Position numbers and translations under genes: made by a program. Shown here one piece after another: positions 34,853 to 42,060 of a stretch of 64,000 bases of DNA. Position 1 is the stretch's first letter, and each line of letters begins with the position of its first letter. The stretch is from Owenweeksia sp. Its GTDB lineage: Bacteria > Bacteroidota > Bacteroidia > Flavobacteriales > Schleiferiaceae. Under the pieces are notes generated by a model. It saw only the letters and a list, made by a program, of their open reading frames with translations, did not search any database and had not been told where the DNA came from. The stretch covers positions 1 through 64,000 of the forward strand of contig JANQPD010000065.1 of assembly GCA_028285465.1 (NCBI GenBank). Direction: 5' to 3'.

Positions 34853-36289
34853 TCATTGTCCCTGACCGAGAGAATAAGATCTCACGCCATCAAAGCGATA
34901 CAGATTCTCGGTTTTGATCACTTCAAAACCATGATCGGCACAGGCTTGCAAAAGAGCGATGATCTCGGTTGGCTTTACCGGTTCTTTTGCTTCAAACCTG
35001 CAACGCCAGTGATCGGTACAAAAAGTCTCTTTGATGCCGTGTGGCCATACTTTTACGCCCCGGTTGGTTACCATCTGCAAAGACAGGTTGGGGGTACGTA
35101 CTTCACTGAGTTTATCGCCAAACGCATTGGCATCGTTGCCTTCCCAATGAATAAACACATCCGTGCCAAGTAATTCTTTAACCGCGCTCTGCTTGCGTAC
35201 ATATGGCCTAAGGTTTACTTTGCCTCCTTCAGGGAAATGCACAGCCTTCAGGTGGGTCGGTTCCTGTCCCAAACACTCTATGATGCTTTCGGCAAATTCC
35301 CGGGTGCCCACTTTCCGCACACTCACTCCTTCGCGGTATACATCGGGTGTGTGTATGCCCTCTTCCAGGGTACGTAACCAGGCGTTGGTTATTTTTTCAG
35401 CCGCTTCATTCTGCCCCAGGTAGTGCAACATCTGTACAGCTGCCTGCAACAAACCGGAAGGGTTGGCTTCGTTCTTCCCGGCAATGTCGGGTGCCGTACC
35501 GTGTATAGCTTCGAACATGGCGAGCTCTTCCCCGATGTTCGCTGATCCAGCCAGGCCAACAGACCCTGCAATTTGTGCAGCAATATCGGAAAGCACGTCC
35601 CCGTACAGGTTCAAGGTCACGATCACATCGAAGCGCTCGGGGGTATCACTGAGCCGGGCAGCTCCTATATCGATGATCCAGTGGTCTGTTTCAATTTCCG
35701 GGTAATCTGCTTTTACTTCATCAAATACTTTGTGAAACAGCCCGTCTGTCTGCTTCATGATGTTGTCTTTCGTGAAACAAGATACCTTTTTACGCTTGTG
35801 TGCCCGGGCATATTCAAAGGCATAGCGTATGATCTTTTCACAACCGGGACGGCTCATGAGCTTCAGGCACTGCACTACTTCATCTGTTTGCTGGTGTTCG
35901 ATCCCCGCGTACAGGTCCTCTTCGTTTTCGCGGATGATCACCACATCCATTTCCGGGTGTTTGGAAGCTACATAAGGCGAAAGGCTAAAGGCAGGACGCA
36001 CATTGGCATACAAGCCAAAAAGCTTGCGAATGCTTACATTCAGGCTCTTGTACCCTCCCCCCTGCGGGGTAGTAATGGGTGCTTTTAAAAAGACCTTGTT
36101 TTTACGGATGGTGTCCATCGCCTCGGGGGAAATGCCCGAGCTATGCCCCTGGAGGTAAACCTCTTTTCCTATTTGCACTTCGTCAATCTCGAGTTGGGCA
36201 TCAACTGCCTCCAGAATTTTCAAGGTGGCATCCATGATCTCCGGCCCTACGCCATCTCCTTTTGCTACGGTAATTCTTGCTGTATTCAC
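34853..36289 (-). CDS. icd: NADP-dependent isocitrate dehydrogenase, long (Thermus-type)
   Basis: The enzyme oxidises isocitrate to 2-oxoglutarate in the TCA cycle. The 478 residues begin ARITVAKGDGVGPEIMDATL, then VIIRENEEDLYAGIEHQQ, CFTKDNIMKQTDGLF, NLYGDVLSDIAAQIAGSVG and AMFEAIHGTAPDIAGKNEANP, all isocitrate/isopropylmalate dehydrogenase blocks. The extra ~130 C-terminal residues identify the Thermus-type NADP enzyme rather than the short type. It lies alone, between the FNR-like gene and ccoI, with a TACATTTG promoter box 23 bases upstream and a terminator after it. Confidence 0.94.
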   Translation of the reverse strand: MNTARITVAKGDGVGPEIMDATLKILEAVDAQLEIDEVQIGKEVYLQGHSSGISPEAMDTIRKNKVFLKAPITTPQGGGYKSLNVSIRKLFGLYANVRPAFSLSPYVASKHPEMDVVIIRENEEDLYAGIEHQQTDEVVQCLKLMSRPGCEKIIRYAFEYARAHKRKKVSCFTKDNIMKQTDGLFHKVFDEVKADYPEIETDHWIIDIGAARLSDTPERFDVIVTLNLYGDVLSDIAAQIAGSVGLAGSANIGEELAMFEAIHGTAPDIAGKNEANPSGLLQAAVQMLHYLGQNEAAEKITNAWLRTLEEGIHTPDVYREGVSVRKVGTREFAESIIECLGQEPTHLKAVHFPEGGKVNLRPYVRKQSAVKELLGTDVFIHWEGNDANAFGDKLSEVRTPNLSLQMVTNRGVKVWPHGIKETFCTDHWRCRFEAKEPVKPTEIIALLQACADHGFEVIKTENLYRFDGVRSYSLGQGQ

Positions 36290-36311
36290 TTTTTTGTTTT
36301 ATTAAGCATGA

Positions 36312-36319
36312 CAAATGTA
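36312..36319 (-). promoter_or_regulatory. -7 box of the icd promoter
   Basis: TACATTTG on the minus strand, a perfect TANNTTTG, 23 bases from the icd start codon. No clear TTG partner was found upstream. Confidence 0.5.
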
Positions 36320-36394
36320 TTATGCTTCTACCATTATTTTTTATTTATATTTCTTATGGCATCCATAAACGTTTCTTTTGAAGCACTTCAAAAA

Positions 36395-36438
36395 ATGACC
36401 TAGGTCATTTTGCAAACGTATTCAATATCCCATTTTTG
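36395..36438 (+). promoter_or_regulatory. FNR-like site and -7 box of ccoI
   Basis: ATGACCTAGGTCAT at 36395-36408 (palindrome TGAC-N4-GTCA) is centred 33 bases upstream of CATTTTTG (36431-36438), a TANNTTTG-like element. This puts the site at about -40 from the predicted start, the class II activator position. The transcript would begin just before the ATG at 36444, which favours the second ATG, 36468, as the start of translation. Confidence 0.7.
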
Positions 36439-36467
36439 CAGCGATGAAAGCCCCCGGGGAGAAAAAG

Positions 36468-38807
36468 ATGGAATGCACCCATTGCCACCAACCGGTAACG
36501 GATGCCTTATGGAATGAGGCGCAGGATAAGGTGTATTGTTGCTATGGCTGTAAAGTAGTGGATGAACTGCTGGATGGAAGCGGGAACCTACTGAAGTCAA
36601 CGGACCTGGACATAAAGGCATTTGCCTATCTGGAAGAAAAAAAGATCCTCCGTTCACTTTTGGAATTTAACGAGGGGCTCTTTTCCAGGGTAAGCATTCA
36701 CCTGCCCGCCATCCACTGTTCCAGCTGTATTTATTTGCTGGAAAGCCTGCCCGAGGTAGAAGAAGGTATTTTGGAAGTGCAGGTGCATTTCACCAAAAAA
36801 CAGGCCAGTATTACGTTTAAAAACAACCTCATCTCCCTGTCAAAGCTGGCGGCTTTACTGGATTATATTGGCTACCCCCCTGATTTTCAAACCAAGCTGG
36901 GCACTGGGAAAAAGAAGAAGAATGTATTGCTTATCCAGCTGGGCGTGGCCGGTTTCTTTTTCGGCAATACCATGTTGCTGGCCTTGCCTGAATATTTTGA
37001 TGATAGCCTGGGCGCGGATGCTGCTTTGCAAACTTTTTTCCGTTTCCTGATGATGGGTTTCAGTTTGCCTGTATTGCTCTTTAGTGCCAAAGATTATTTC
37101 ATCAACGCCTTTAAATCCCTACGGGCTGGTGTGCTGAGCATAGACCTACCCATTGCCCTGGGTATTGCCGTTCTTTTTCTGCGTTCGGTATTTGAAGTAT
37201 TCAGCCAGCAGGGACCGGGTTATTTTGATAGCCTGTGCGGCCTGGTCTTTTTCTTATTGATCGGCAAGTGGTACCAGCAAAAAACCTATCAGAATTTCAC
37301 CTTCGACCGTGACTTTCGTTCGTTTATTCCACTGGCGGCCAATTTGCTCCTAAGCAATGGCAAAGAAAAACCCATCGCGGTAGACGACTTGCAAAAAGGA
37401 GACGTCATCCTTTTGAGAAAAGGAGAAGTGCTGCCCGCAGACGCCATTTTGCGTAGTGAAAGTGCGTTGCTGGATTACAGCTACATAACAGGAGAGTCAT
37501 TGCCGATAGAGAAGAGAAAAGATGAAACCCTCTATGCCGGTGCACGGGTAGAAGGGGCAGCCATACAACTGGAGATATCCAGCACTGTGGACCGCTCTTA
37601 CCTCTCTTCCTTGTGGGGAAAAGAGCGCGACCGGCAGGCTCAGCACAAAGGCAGTCGCGGGTTCACCGACCGGATATCGCAGTATTTTACCCCCGCCATT
37701 ATCCTCATCGCACTCGGAGCAGCAGGCATCTGGAGTACGGTAGATACCGCAAAAGCCATAACGGTATTTACGGCCGTACTTATTGTTGCCTGCCCCTGTG
37801 CGCTGGCCCTGGCCGAGCCTTTTGCAGGAGGCAGCCTGATGCGCTGGTTTGGCGTACACGGCTTTTTCTTGAAAAACGTAGCCGTACTAAACCGTTTACA
37901 GGAAGTGGATTATCTGGTTTTTGATAAAACGGGTACCCTTACCGAGCAGCACAACATGCAGGTAGAATGGAAGGGCGATCCGCTTAGCCCGCAGGAGAAG
38001 GTGGCCGTTGCTTCCTTAGCGGCCAACTCCCCGCATCTGCTCTCCAAAGCCATTGCCACGCACCTTCAGGTCGAAGGGGCCCACCCGCACCTCAGCGATC
38101 AGTTTGCCGAAAAGATTGGCCAAGGCGTAGAAGCCCGCATTACCGGGCAACACTATAAACTCGGCAATGCCACTTTTGTAGGGCTGCCCAACTCCAAAGC
38201 AGGCACCCGGGTTTTTGTACAAAAACAATCCCGGCTCCTCGGTTACTTCAGTTTTCACCAAAAAAGCCGGAGTAGGCTCACCCAGGTAATCCGAAAACTA
38301 AGGACTACTTACCGCCTCTCCCTCTTGAGTGGGGATAACGAAAGCGAACGCAAGCGCTTCGAAGGCGTTTTCGGGCCCGGTGCGGACCTGCGCTTTAACC
38401 AATCTCCTCGCGATAAACTTCAATACCTGGAACGCCTGCAGGCGCAAGGCCATAAAGTACTCATGTTGGGAGACGGGCTCAATGATGCGGGGGCCTTGAA
38501 ACAAAGCAATGTGGGCATCAGCCTTTGTGAAAAGGACGTAAACTTTTTCCCGGCCAGTGATGCTTTGCTGATGGCACACTCTTTTGATAAGCTCGAAGCT
38601 TTCATCCGCCTGAGCAAGAAAAACAAACACGTAATATTCAAGGCTTTTGCGCTTTCGCTTTTTTACAACCTGGGTGGACTCAGCTTTGCCGTGGCCGGGG
38701 TATTGAGTCCTTTGATCTGTGCCATATTGATGCCCGTCAGCTCCATTAGCGTGGTGGTATATACTACGCTGGCCAATCGCTACCTCGTGAAAAAAGCCTT
38801 TGGTTAA
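36468..38807 (+). CDS. ccoI: cbb3 oxidase copper-translocating P-type ATPase (CcoI/FixI)
   Basis: The start at 36468 (MECTHC) has an AG-rich ribosome site upstream; the ATG at 36444 is too close to the predicted transcript start. The N-terminus has CTHC and CYGC cysteine pairs and a metal domain (LPAIHCSSC). The ATPase core shows YSYITGESLPIEK, the ion motif CPCALALAEP, DKTGTLTE with the phosphorylated Asp, and GDGLNDAGAL. CcoI delivers copper across the inner membrane for cbb3 oxidase assembly. It ends 4 bases inside the convergent radical SAM gene and is separated from the oxidase genes by 3 kb, but shares an FNR-like promoter with them. Confidence 0.92.
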   Translation: MECTHCHQPVTDALWNEAQDKVYCCYGCKVVDELLDGSGNLLKSTDLDIKAFAYLEEKKILRSLLEFNEGLFSRVSIHLPAIHCSSCIYLLESLPEVEEGILEVQVHFTKKQASITFKNNLISLSKLAALLDYIGYPPDFQTKLGTGKKKKNVLLIQLGVAGFFFGNTMLLALPEYFDDSLGADAALQTFFRFLMMGFSLPVLLFSAKDYFINAFKSLRAGVLSIDLPIALGIAVLFLRSVFEVFSQQGPGYFDSLCGLVFFLLIGKWYQQKTYQNFTFDRDFRSFIPLAANLLLSNGKEKPIAVDDLQKGDVILLRKGEVLPADAILRSESALLDYSYITGESLPIEKRKDETLYAGARVEGAAIQLEISSTVDRSYLSSLWGKERDRQAQHKGSRGFTDRISQYFTPAIILIALGAAGIWSTVDTAKAITVFTAVLIVACPCALALAEPFAGGSLMRWFGVHGFFLKNVAVLNRLQEVDYLVFDKTGTLTEQHNMQVEWKGDPLSPQEKVAVASLAANSPHLLSKAIATHLQVEGAHPHLSDQFAEKIGQGVEARITGQHYKLGNATFVGLPNSKAGTRVFVQKQSRLLGYFSFHQKSRSRLTQVIRKLRTTYRLSLLSGDNESERKRFEGVFGPGADLRFNQSPRDKLQYLERLQAQGHKVLMLGDGLNDAGALKQSNVGISLCEKDVNFFPASDALLMAHSFDKLEAFIRLSKKNKHVIFKAFALSLFYNLGGLSFAVAGVLSPLICAILMPVSSISVVVYTTLANRYLVKKAFG

Positions 38808-39808
38808 AAGCTCGCGCAATCCTTGCAAAGCTCCAGTTCTGCTTTGCGTCCTTCTTTGAGCAAGTGTACATAACGCATGCGCTCCTGCCCCCGGTAAAGG
38901 TCAAACAGGTCTGTTTCAAGTACATTCCCTACTACGCCTTTTTTGTTCAGGTCGTTGCAGCAAACGGTTACCGCTCCATCGGGAAGCACTACCAATTGCC
39001 TTAGCAGCATCTCGCAACCTTTTTTGTTTACTTCCTGTTGTTCTCCAATATCAACCTGGCCACCCCAATCGTGTAACCTACGGTATTCCACTGAATCGAG
39101 CATGCGGGCAATACGCTGAAAATCGGGCGCCATCCAACTGTCGTTCAGAGGATGAGGGTGAGGCACTATGCTGATGCCAAAGGTTCTTACTTTCGGAGAT
39201 AGTTCATTTTTCAGACGGATAAAATGTTCCACATTAGCCGCAAACTTTTCCCAGCGTGCGTTTACCCGCATTTCTTCGAACGCCTCAGGCGATCCTCCGT
39301 CCAGGCTAAAGCCTACCTCATCCAGAGTATGTAAAGACAACAAGGTCCTGGATAGCTTTTCGCGCAGCAGCATGCCGTTGGTGAGTAAAATTACCCTTGG
39401 ATAAGCCTTGTTCTTCAAATGAAATATTTTCTTGTAGTGCGCCAATCGCTCAAAAAGCTCTACCCGCCGGGGGTGCATCAGGGTCTCCCCTCCATTGTGC
39501 AGGTTCAGGGTTTTTACCCTGCTGAAGCGCGGATCGTGCAACAGGCTTTCCATTACCTTGTCGAGCACTTTTGTGCTCATATAGCTTTTTGGCTTCAAGT
39601 GGTCGAGCGCACAAAACCGGCAACGCAAATTACAGGCGCTGCTGAATTCCAGGTTGATCTCTTTGGTGGAGGCCAGACTTCCCGAGTATGGACCGTGGAA
39701 ACGGAAGTACTGGTAGTCGTATTTAACCTCCTGCGCTTTTTTAACCAGCCGCCAGGCGGCCGGATTTCCGGCTATGGTGCTTTTAAGTTTACGCGTCCAT
39801 TTTGACAT
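38804..39808 (-). CDS. Radical SAM protein with SPASM domain
   Basis: CNLRCRFCAL near the start holds the CxxxCxxC cluster motif of radical SAM enzymes. The next part is the TIM-barrel core (NLHNGGETLMHP, FSLDGGSPEAFEEM), and the C-terminal end (VVLPDGAVTVCCNDL, ELCKDCASF) looks like a SPASM domain with extra Fe-S clusters. The start is uncertain: 39808 (MSKWTRK) is used because the predicted FNR-controlled transcript would begin near 39852, almost on top of the first ATG (39850). The substrate is unknown; typical targets are peptides or cofactors. It is convergent with ccoI and divergent from yceI. Confidence 0.85.
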   Translation of the reverse strand: MSKWTRKLKSTIAGNPAAWRLVKKAQEVKYDYQYFRFHGPYSGSLASTKEINLEFSSACNLRCRFCALDHLKPKSYMSTKVLDKVMESLLHDPRFSRVKTLNLHNGGETLMHPRRVELFERLAHYKKIFHLKNKAYPRVILLTNGMLLREKLSRTLLSLHTLDEVGFSLDGGSPEAFEEMRVNARWEKFAANVEHFIRLKNELSPKVRTFGISIVPHPHPLNDSWMAPDFQRIARMLDSVEYRRLHDWGGQVDIGEQQEVNKKGCEMLLRQLVVLPDGAVTVCCNDLNKKGVVGNVLETDLFDLYRGQERMRYVHLLKEGRKAELELCKDCASF

Positions 39809-39882
39809 AAGCGGGCATATGGCACAGGCCATGCAGATTTTTATATTCAATTAAACAAAAAACTGAAAAGATCAAGTTTTAT

Positions 39883-39902
39883 AAACTGATATGTATCAGT
39901 TT
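39883..39902 (-). promoter_or_regulatory. FNR-like palindrome facing the radical SAM gene
   Basis: AAACTGATATGTATCAGTTT, a perfect 20-base palindrome apart from the centre, with TGAT-N4-ATCA as core (39887-39898). Thirty-three bases toward the gene, the minus strand has GTTTTTTG (39856-39863), keeping the TTTG end of the -7 box. Confidence 0.65.
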
Positions 39903-39907
39903 AAACG

Positions 39908-39951
39908 ATGACTTGCGTCATTTATAAAGGAAGGTACGGGGGATATTTTCG
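39908..39951 (+). promoter_or_regulatory. FNR-like site and -7 box of the yceI-porin operon
   Basis: ATGACTTGCGTCAT at 39908-39921 (TGAC-N4-GTCA) is centred 33 bases upstream of TATTTTCG at 39944-39951 (one mismatch to TANNTTTG). Its centre is 22 bases, two helix turns, from the centre of the neighbouring palindrome. Confidence 0.7.
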
Positions 39952-39969
39952 TAGCGTAATTCTTATAAA

Positions 39970-40551
39970 ATGAGATTTTTCGCACTGCTGCCCCTCCTCT
40001 TCTTCTCCAGTCTTCCCGATATATTCCTGCACACCTACAAAACCAACGAAGCCCAATCTACGATGTCTATATCAGGCACTTCAACCCTGCACGATTGGGA
40101 AATAACAGCCGAAAGCTTTACGGGAGAATTAAACATAGACCGCTTTACTGACTCCATAGACATCAAAAACCTTAACCTCGCCATTCCCGTAAAAAGCCTG
40201 AAGAGCGGCAAAAGTGCCATGGACCGGAATACATACAAGGCATTGAAGAGCGAAACGCATAAAACAATCGAGTATACCCTCATCAGGGTAACAAAACAAG
40301 AACGCGTTTCCGCAGATGAACTGCAGCTGCATACCCTGGGTACACTTACGGTGGCTGGCCAAGGCGAAACCCTGAACATCCCTTTACGCGCAAAACTAAG
40401 CAAGGCCGGGGTAAGCTTTTCAGGCAGTACGGAATTGAACATGACCCAGTTTGGAGTGGAGCCTCCTTCCTTCATATTCGGCACGGTAAGCACGGGCGAC
40501 CGCATTACCATTCAATTTAACATCAACTATAATTTAAACGCTCAGAAATGA
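39970..40551 (+). CDS. YceI-like periplasmic lipid-binding protein
   Basis: The 193 residues have a signal peptide (FFALLPLLFFSSLPD) and the YceI lipocalin-like pattern: SISGTSTLHDWEI, LNLAIPVKSLKSGKSAMDRN, LHTLGTLTVAGQGETLNIPL and FGVEPPSFIFGTVSTGDRI. YceI proteins bind isoprenoid or other lipids in the periplasm; some are linked to quinone or stress. It overlaps the porin gene by 4 bases (ATGA) and lies behind an FNR-like promoter, so its ligand may belong to respiration, possibly a quinone; that is inference. Confidence 0.88.
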   Translation: MRFFALLPLLFFSSLPDIFLHTYKTNEAQSTMSISGTSTLHDWEITAESFTGELNIDRFTDSIDIKNLNLAIPVKSLKSGKSAMDRNTYKALKSETHKTIEYTLIRVTKQERVSADELQLHTLGTLTVAGQGETLNIPLRAKLSKAGVSFSGSTELNMTQFGVEPPSFIFGTVSTGDRITIQFNINYNLNAQK

Positions 40552-41831
40552 ACCGAACAAGTTTTATGAAATCCTTTGTTACCGCAGCTTTTTTAGCAGG
40601 TACTACTTCGTTATTCGCGCAATTGGAAAGCGAACGCAGCATGCAACAATTTCGCTACCCCGACCAAAGAGGCATAAACCGATTTGAGGCCCTGGACGAT
40701 GACGGAACGCCTTTTGAGGGGGTAAAAGTGCGCTTAGGCGGGGCTTTTGCCGTACAATTCCAGGCACTGGATCACTCCACCGGTACTACACAGGATACCC
40801 TTATCGACCTGGGTTCAAACTTTAACCTGCCCACCGCCAATCTCGACCTCAACGTAGCCCTGGCGGACGGAGTGCGTATGCATATGCGTACATACTTATC
40901 TTCTCGCCACCACCCCGAAAGCTGGGTAAAAGGGGGGTATGTGCAGATCAGTAAGCTGGACTTTATCCGCGAAGACTTTTTGAAATCCGTAATGGACATC
41001 ACCACTGTGAAGATAGGTTTGATGGAGATCAATTATGGCGATTACCACTTCCGGAGATCCGATAACGCCACGGCCATTTTCAACCCCTTTGTGGGCAATC
41101 TTATCCTGGATGGATTTAATACAGAGGCAGGTGCCGAAATATATGTAACCCCCGGTGATTTTCTTTTTATGGCCGGTGTAACCAACGGCAAACTCAACCA
41201 GGGAGTGAATAATCCGGGGAGTTTTGGGCCGGTGTTTTTGGCCAAAGCGGGTTATGACAAGCAAATGAACGAAGACCTGCGCCTGCGCCTTACGGCTTCG
41301 CTGTATACTACTTCAGAATCCGGACGTAACTTTCTCTACGATGGCGATCGGGCAGGCTCCCGCTTTTACCTGGTAATGGAAAACCAAGATGCCAACCCCG
41401 TCAGCAACTTCCGTTCCGGTCGTTACAGCCCGGGTTTTAACAATGAAATTACGGCCATTATGATCAACCCTTTTGTGAAATTTAAAGGACTGGAACTTTT
41501 GGGTACAGTAGAGTTGACCAGTGGAAAGGCCAATGCTGAAGCCAACACCCGTAACTGGACCCAATTGGCCGGGGACCTGGTATACCGTTTTGGGGAAACC
41601 GAAGACTTTTATGTAGGCGCCAAGTACAATATGGCTGCCGGTGAAGAAGCCTTCACAGGCAATGACGTAAGCATTAGCCGTGTAGAGGCCGGGGCCGGTT
41701 GGTACATGACCAAAAACATGATGCTAAAGGCTACTTACGTAACGCAAACCTATGATGGTTTTGACCAAAGCAGCTTATTTCATGAAGGAAACTTCAACGG
41801 TGCTATATTAGAGGCCGTAATAAGTTTTTAA
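40548..41831 (+). CDS. Outer membrane beta-barrel porin
   Basis: The 427 residues begin with a signal peptide (FVTAAFLAGTTSLFAQ) and then show amphipathic strands ending in aromatic residues (KVRLGGAFAVQFQALDH, VRMHMRTYLSSRH, DFYVGAKYNMAAGE) and a C-terminal strand ending in F (GAILEAVISF). This is the pattern of a carbohydrate- or phosphate-type porin of Bacteroidota. The solute is not known. Its translation is coupled to yceI. The ccoS gene follows after 62 bases with its own FNR-like promoter, so the operon probably ends here. Confidence 0.85.
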   Translation: MNRTSFMKSFVTAAFLAGTTSLFAQLESERSMQQFRYPDQRGINRFEALDDDGTPFEGVKVRLGGAFAVQFQALDHSTGTTQDTLIDLGSNFNLPTANLDLNVALADGVRMHMRTYLSSRHHPESWVKGGYVQISKLDFIREDFLKSVMDITTVKIGLMEINYGDYHFRRSDNATAIFNPFVGNLILDGFNTEAGAEIYVTPGDFLFMAGVTNGKLNQGVNNPGSFGPVFLAKAGYDKQMNEDLRLRLTASLYTTSESGRNFLYDGDRAGSRFYLVMENQDANPVSNFRSGRYSPGFNNEITAIMINPFVKFKGLELLGTVELTSGKANAEANTRNWTQLAGDLVYRFGETEDFYVGAKYNMAAGEEAFTGNDVSISRVEAGAGWYMTKNMMLKATYVTQTYDGFDQSSLFHEGNFNGAILEAVISF

Positions 41832-41833
41832 GC

Positions 41834-41876
41834 TGATATATATCATTTCTGCCTCATACAGGCACCTTTACATTTG
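41834..41876 (+). promoter_or_regulatory. FNR-like site and -7 box of the cbb3 oxidase operon
   Basis: TGATATATATCA at 41834-41845 (TGAT-N4-ATCA) is centred 33 bases upstream of a perfect TACATTTG at 41869-41876. The predicted start of transcription is about 14 bases before the ccoS ATG. It lies just after the porin stop codon. Confidence 0.75.
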
Positions 41877-41893
41877 GCCAAACTTTAAGAAGC

Positions 41894-42046
41894 ATGTCTG
41901 CCATTTACATACTCATTTCTGTAAGTTTTCTCGTAGCGGTAGGTTTTTTAGCTGCCTTTATCTGGAGCATCAAAAATGGCCAGTACGATGACGACTACTC
42001 CCCCGGGGTACGCATGCTGAAAGACAATCATAAATCCAAGCAATAA
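41894..42046 (+). CDS. ccoS: cbb3-type oxidase assembly protein CcoS
   Basis: The 50-codon ORF, too short for the usual cut-off, starts with a membrane helix (AIYILISVSFLVAVGFLAAF) followed by WSIKNGQYDD and a charged tail, which matches CcoS. CcoS is needed for insertion of copper and heme into cbb3 oxidase. The gene is the first of the operon and stops 14 bases before ccoNO; it has its own FNR-like promoter. Confidence 0.92.
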   Translation: MSAIYILISVSFLVAVGFLAAFIWSIKNGQYDDDYSPGVRMLKDNHKSKQ

Positions 42047-42060
42047 TCAAAATCCCTTGT

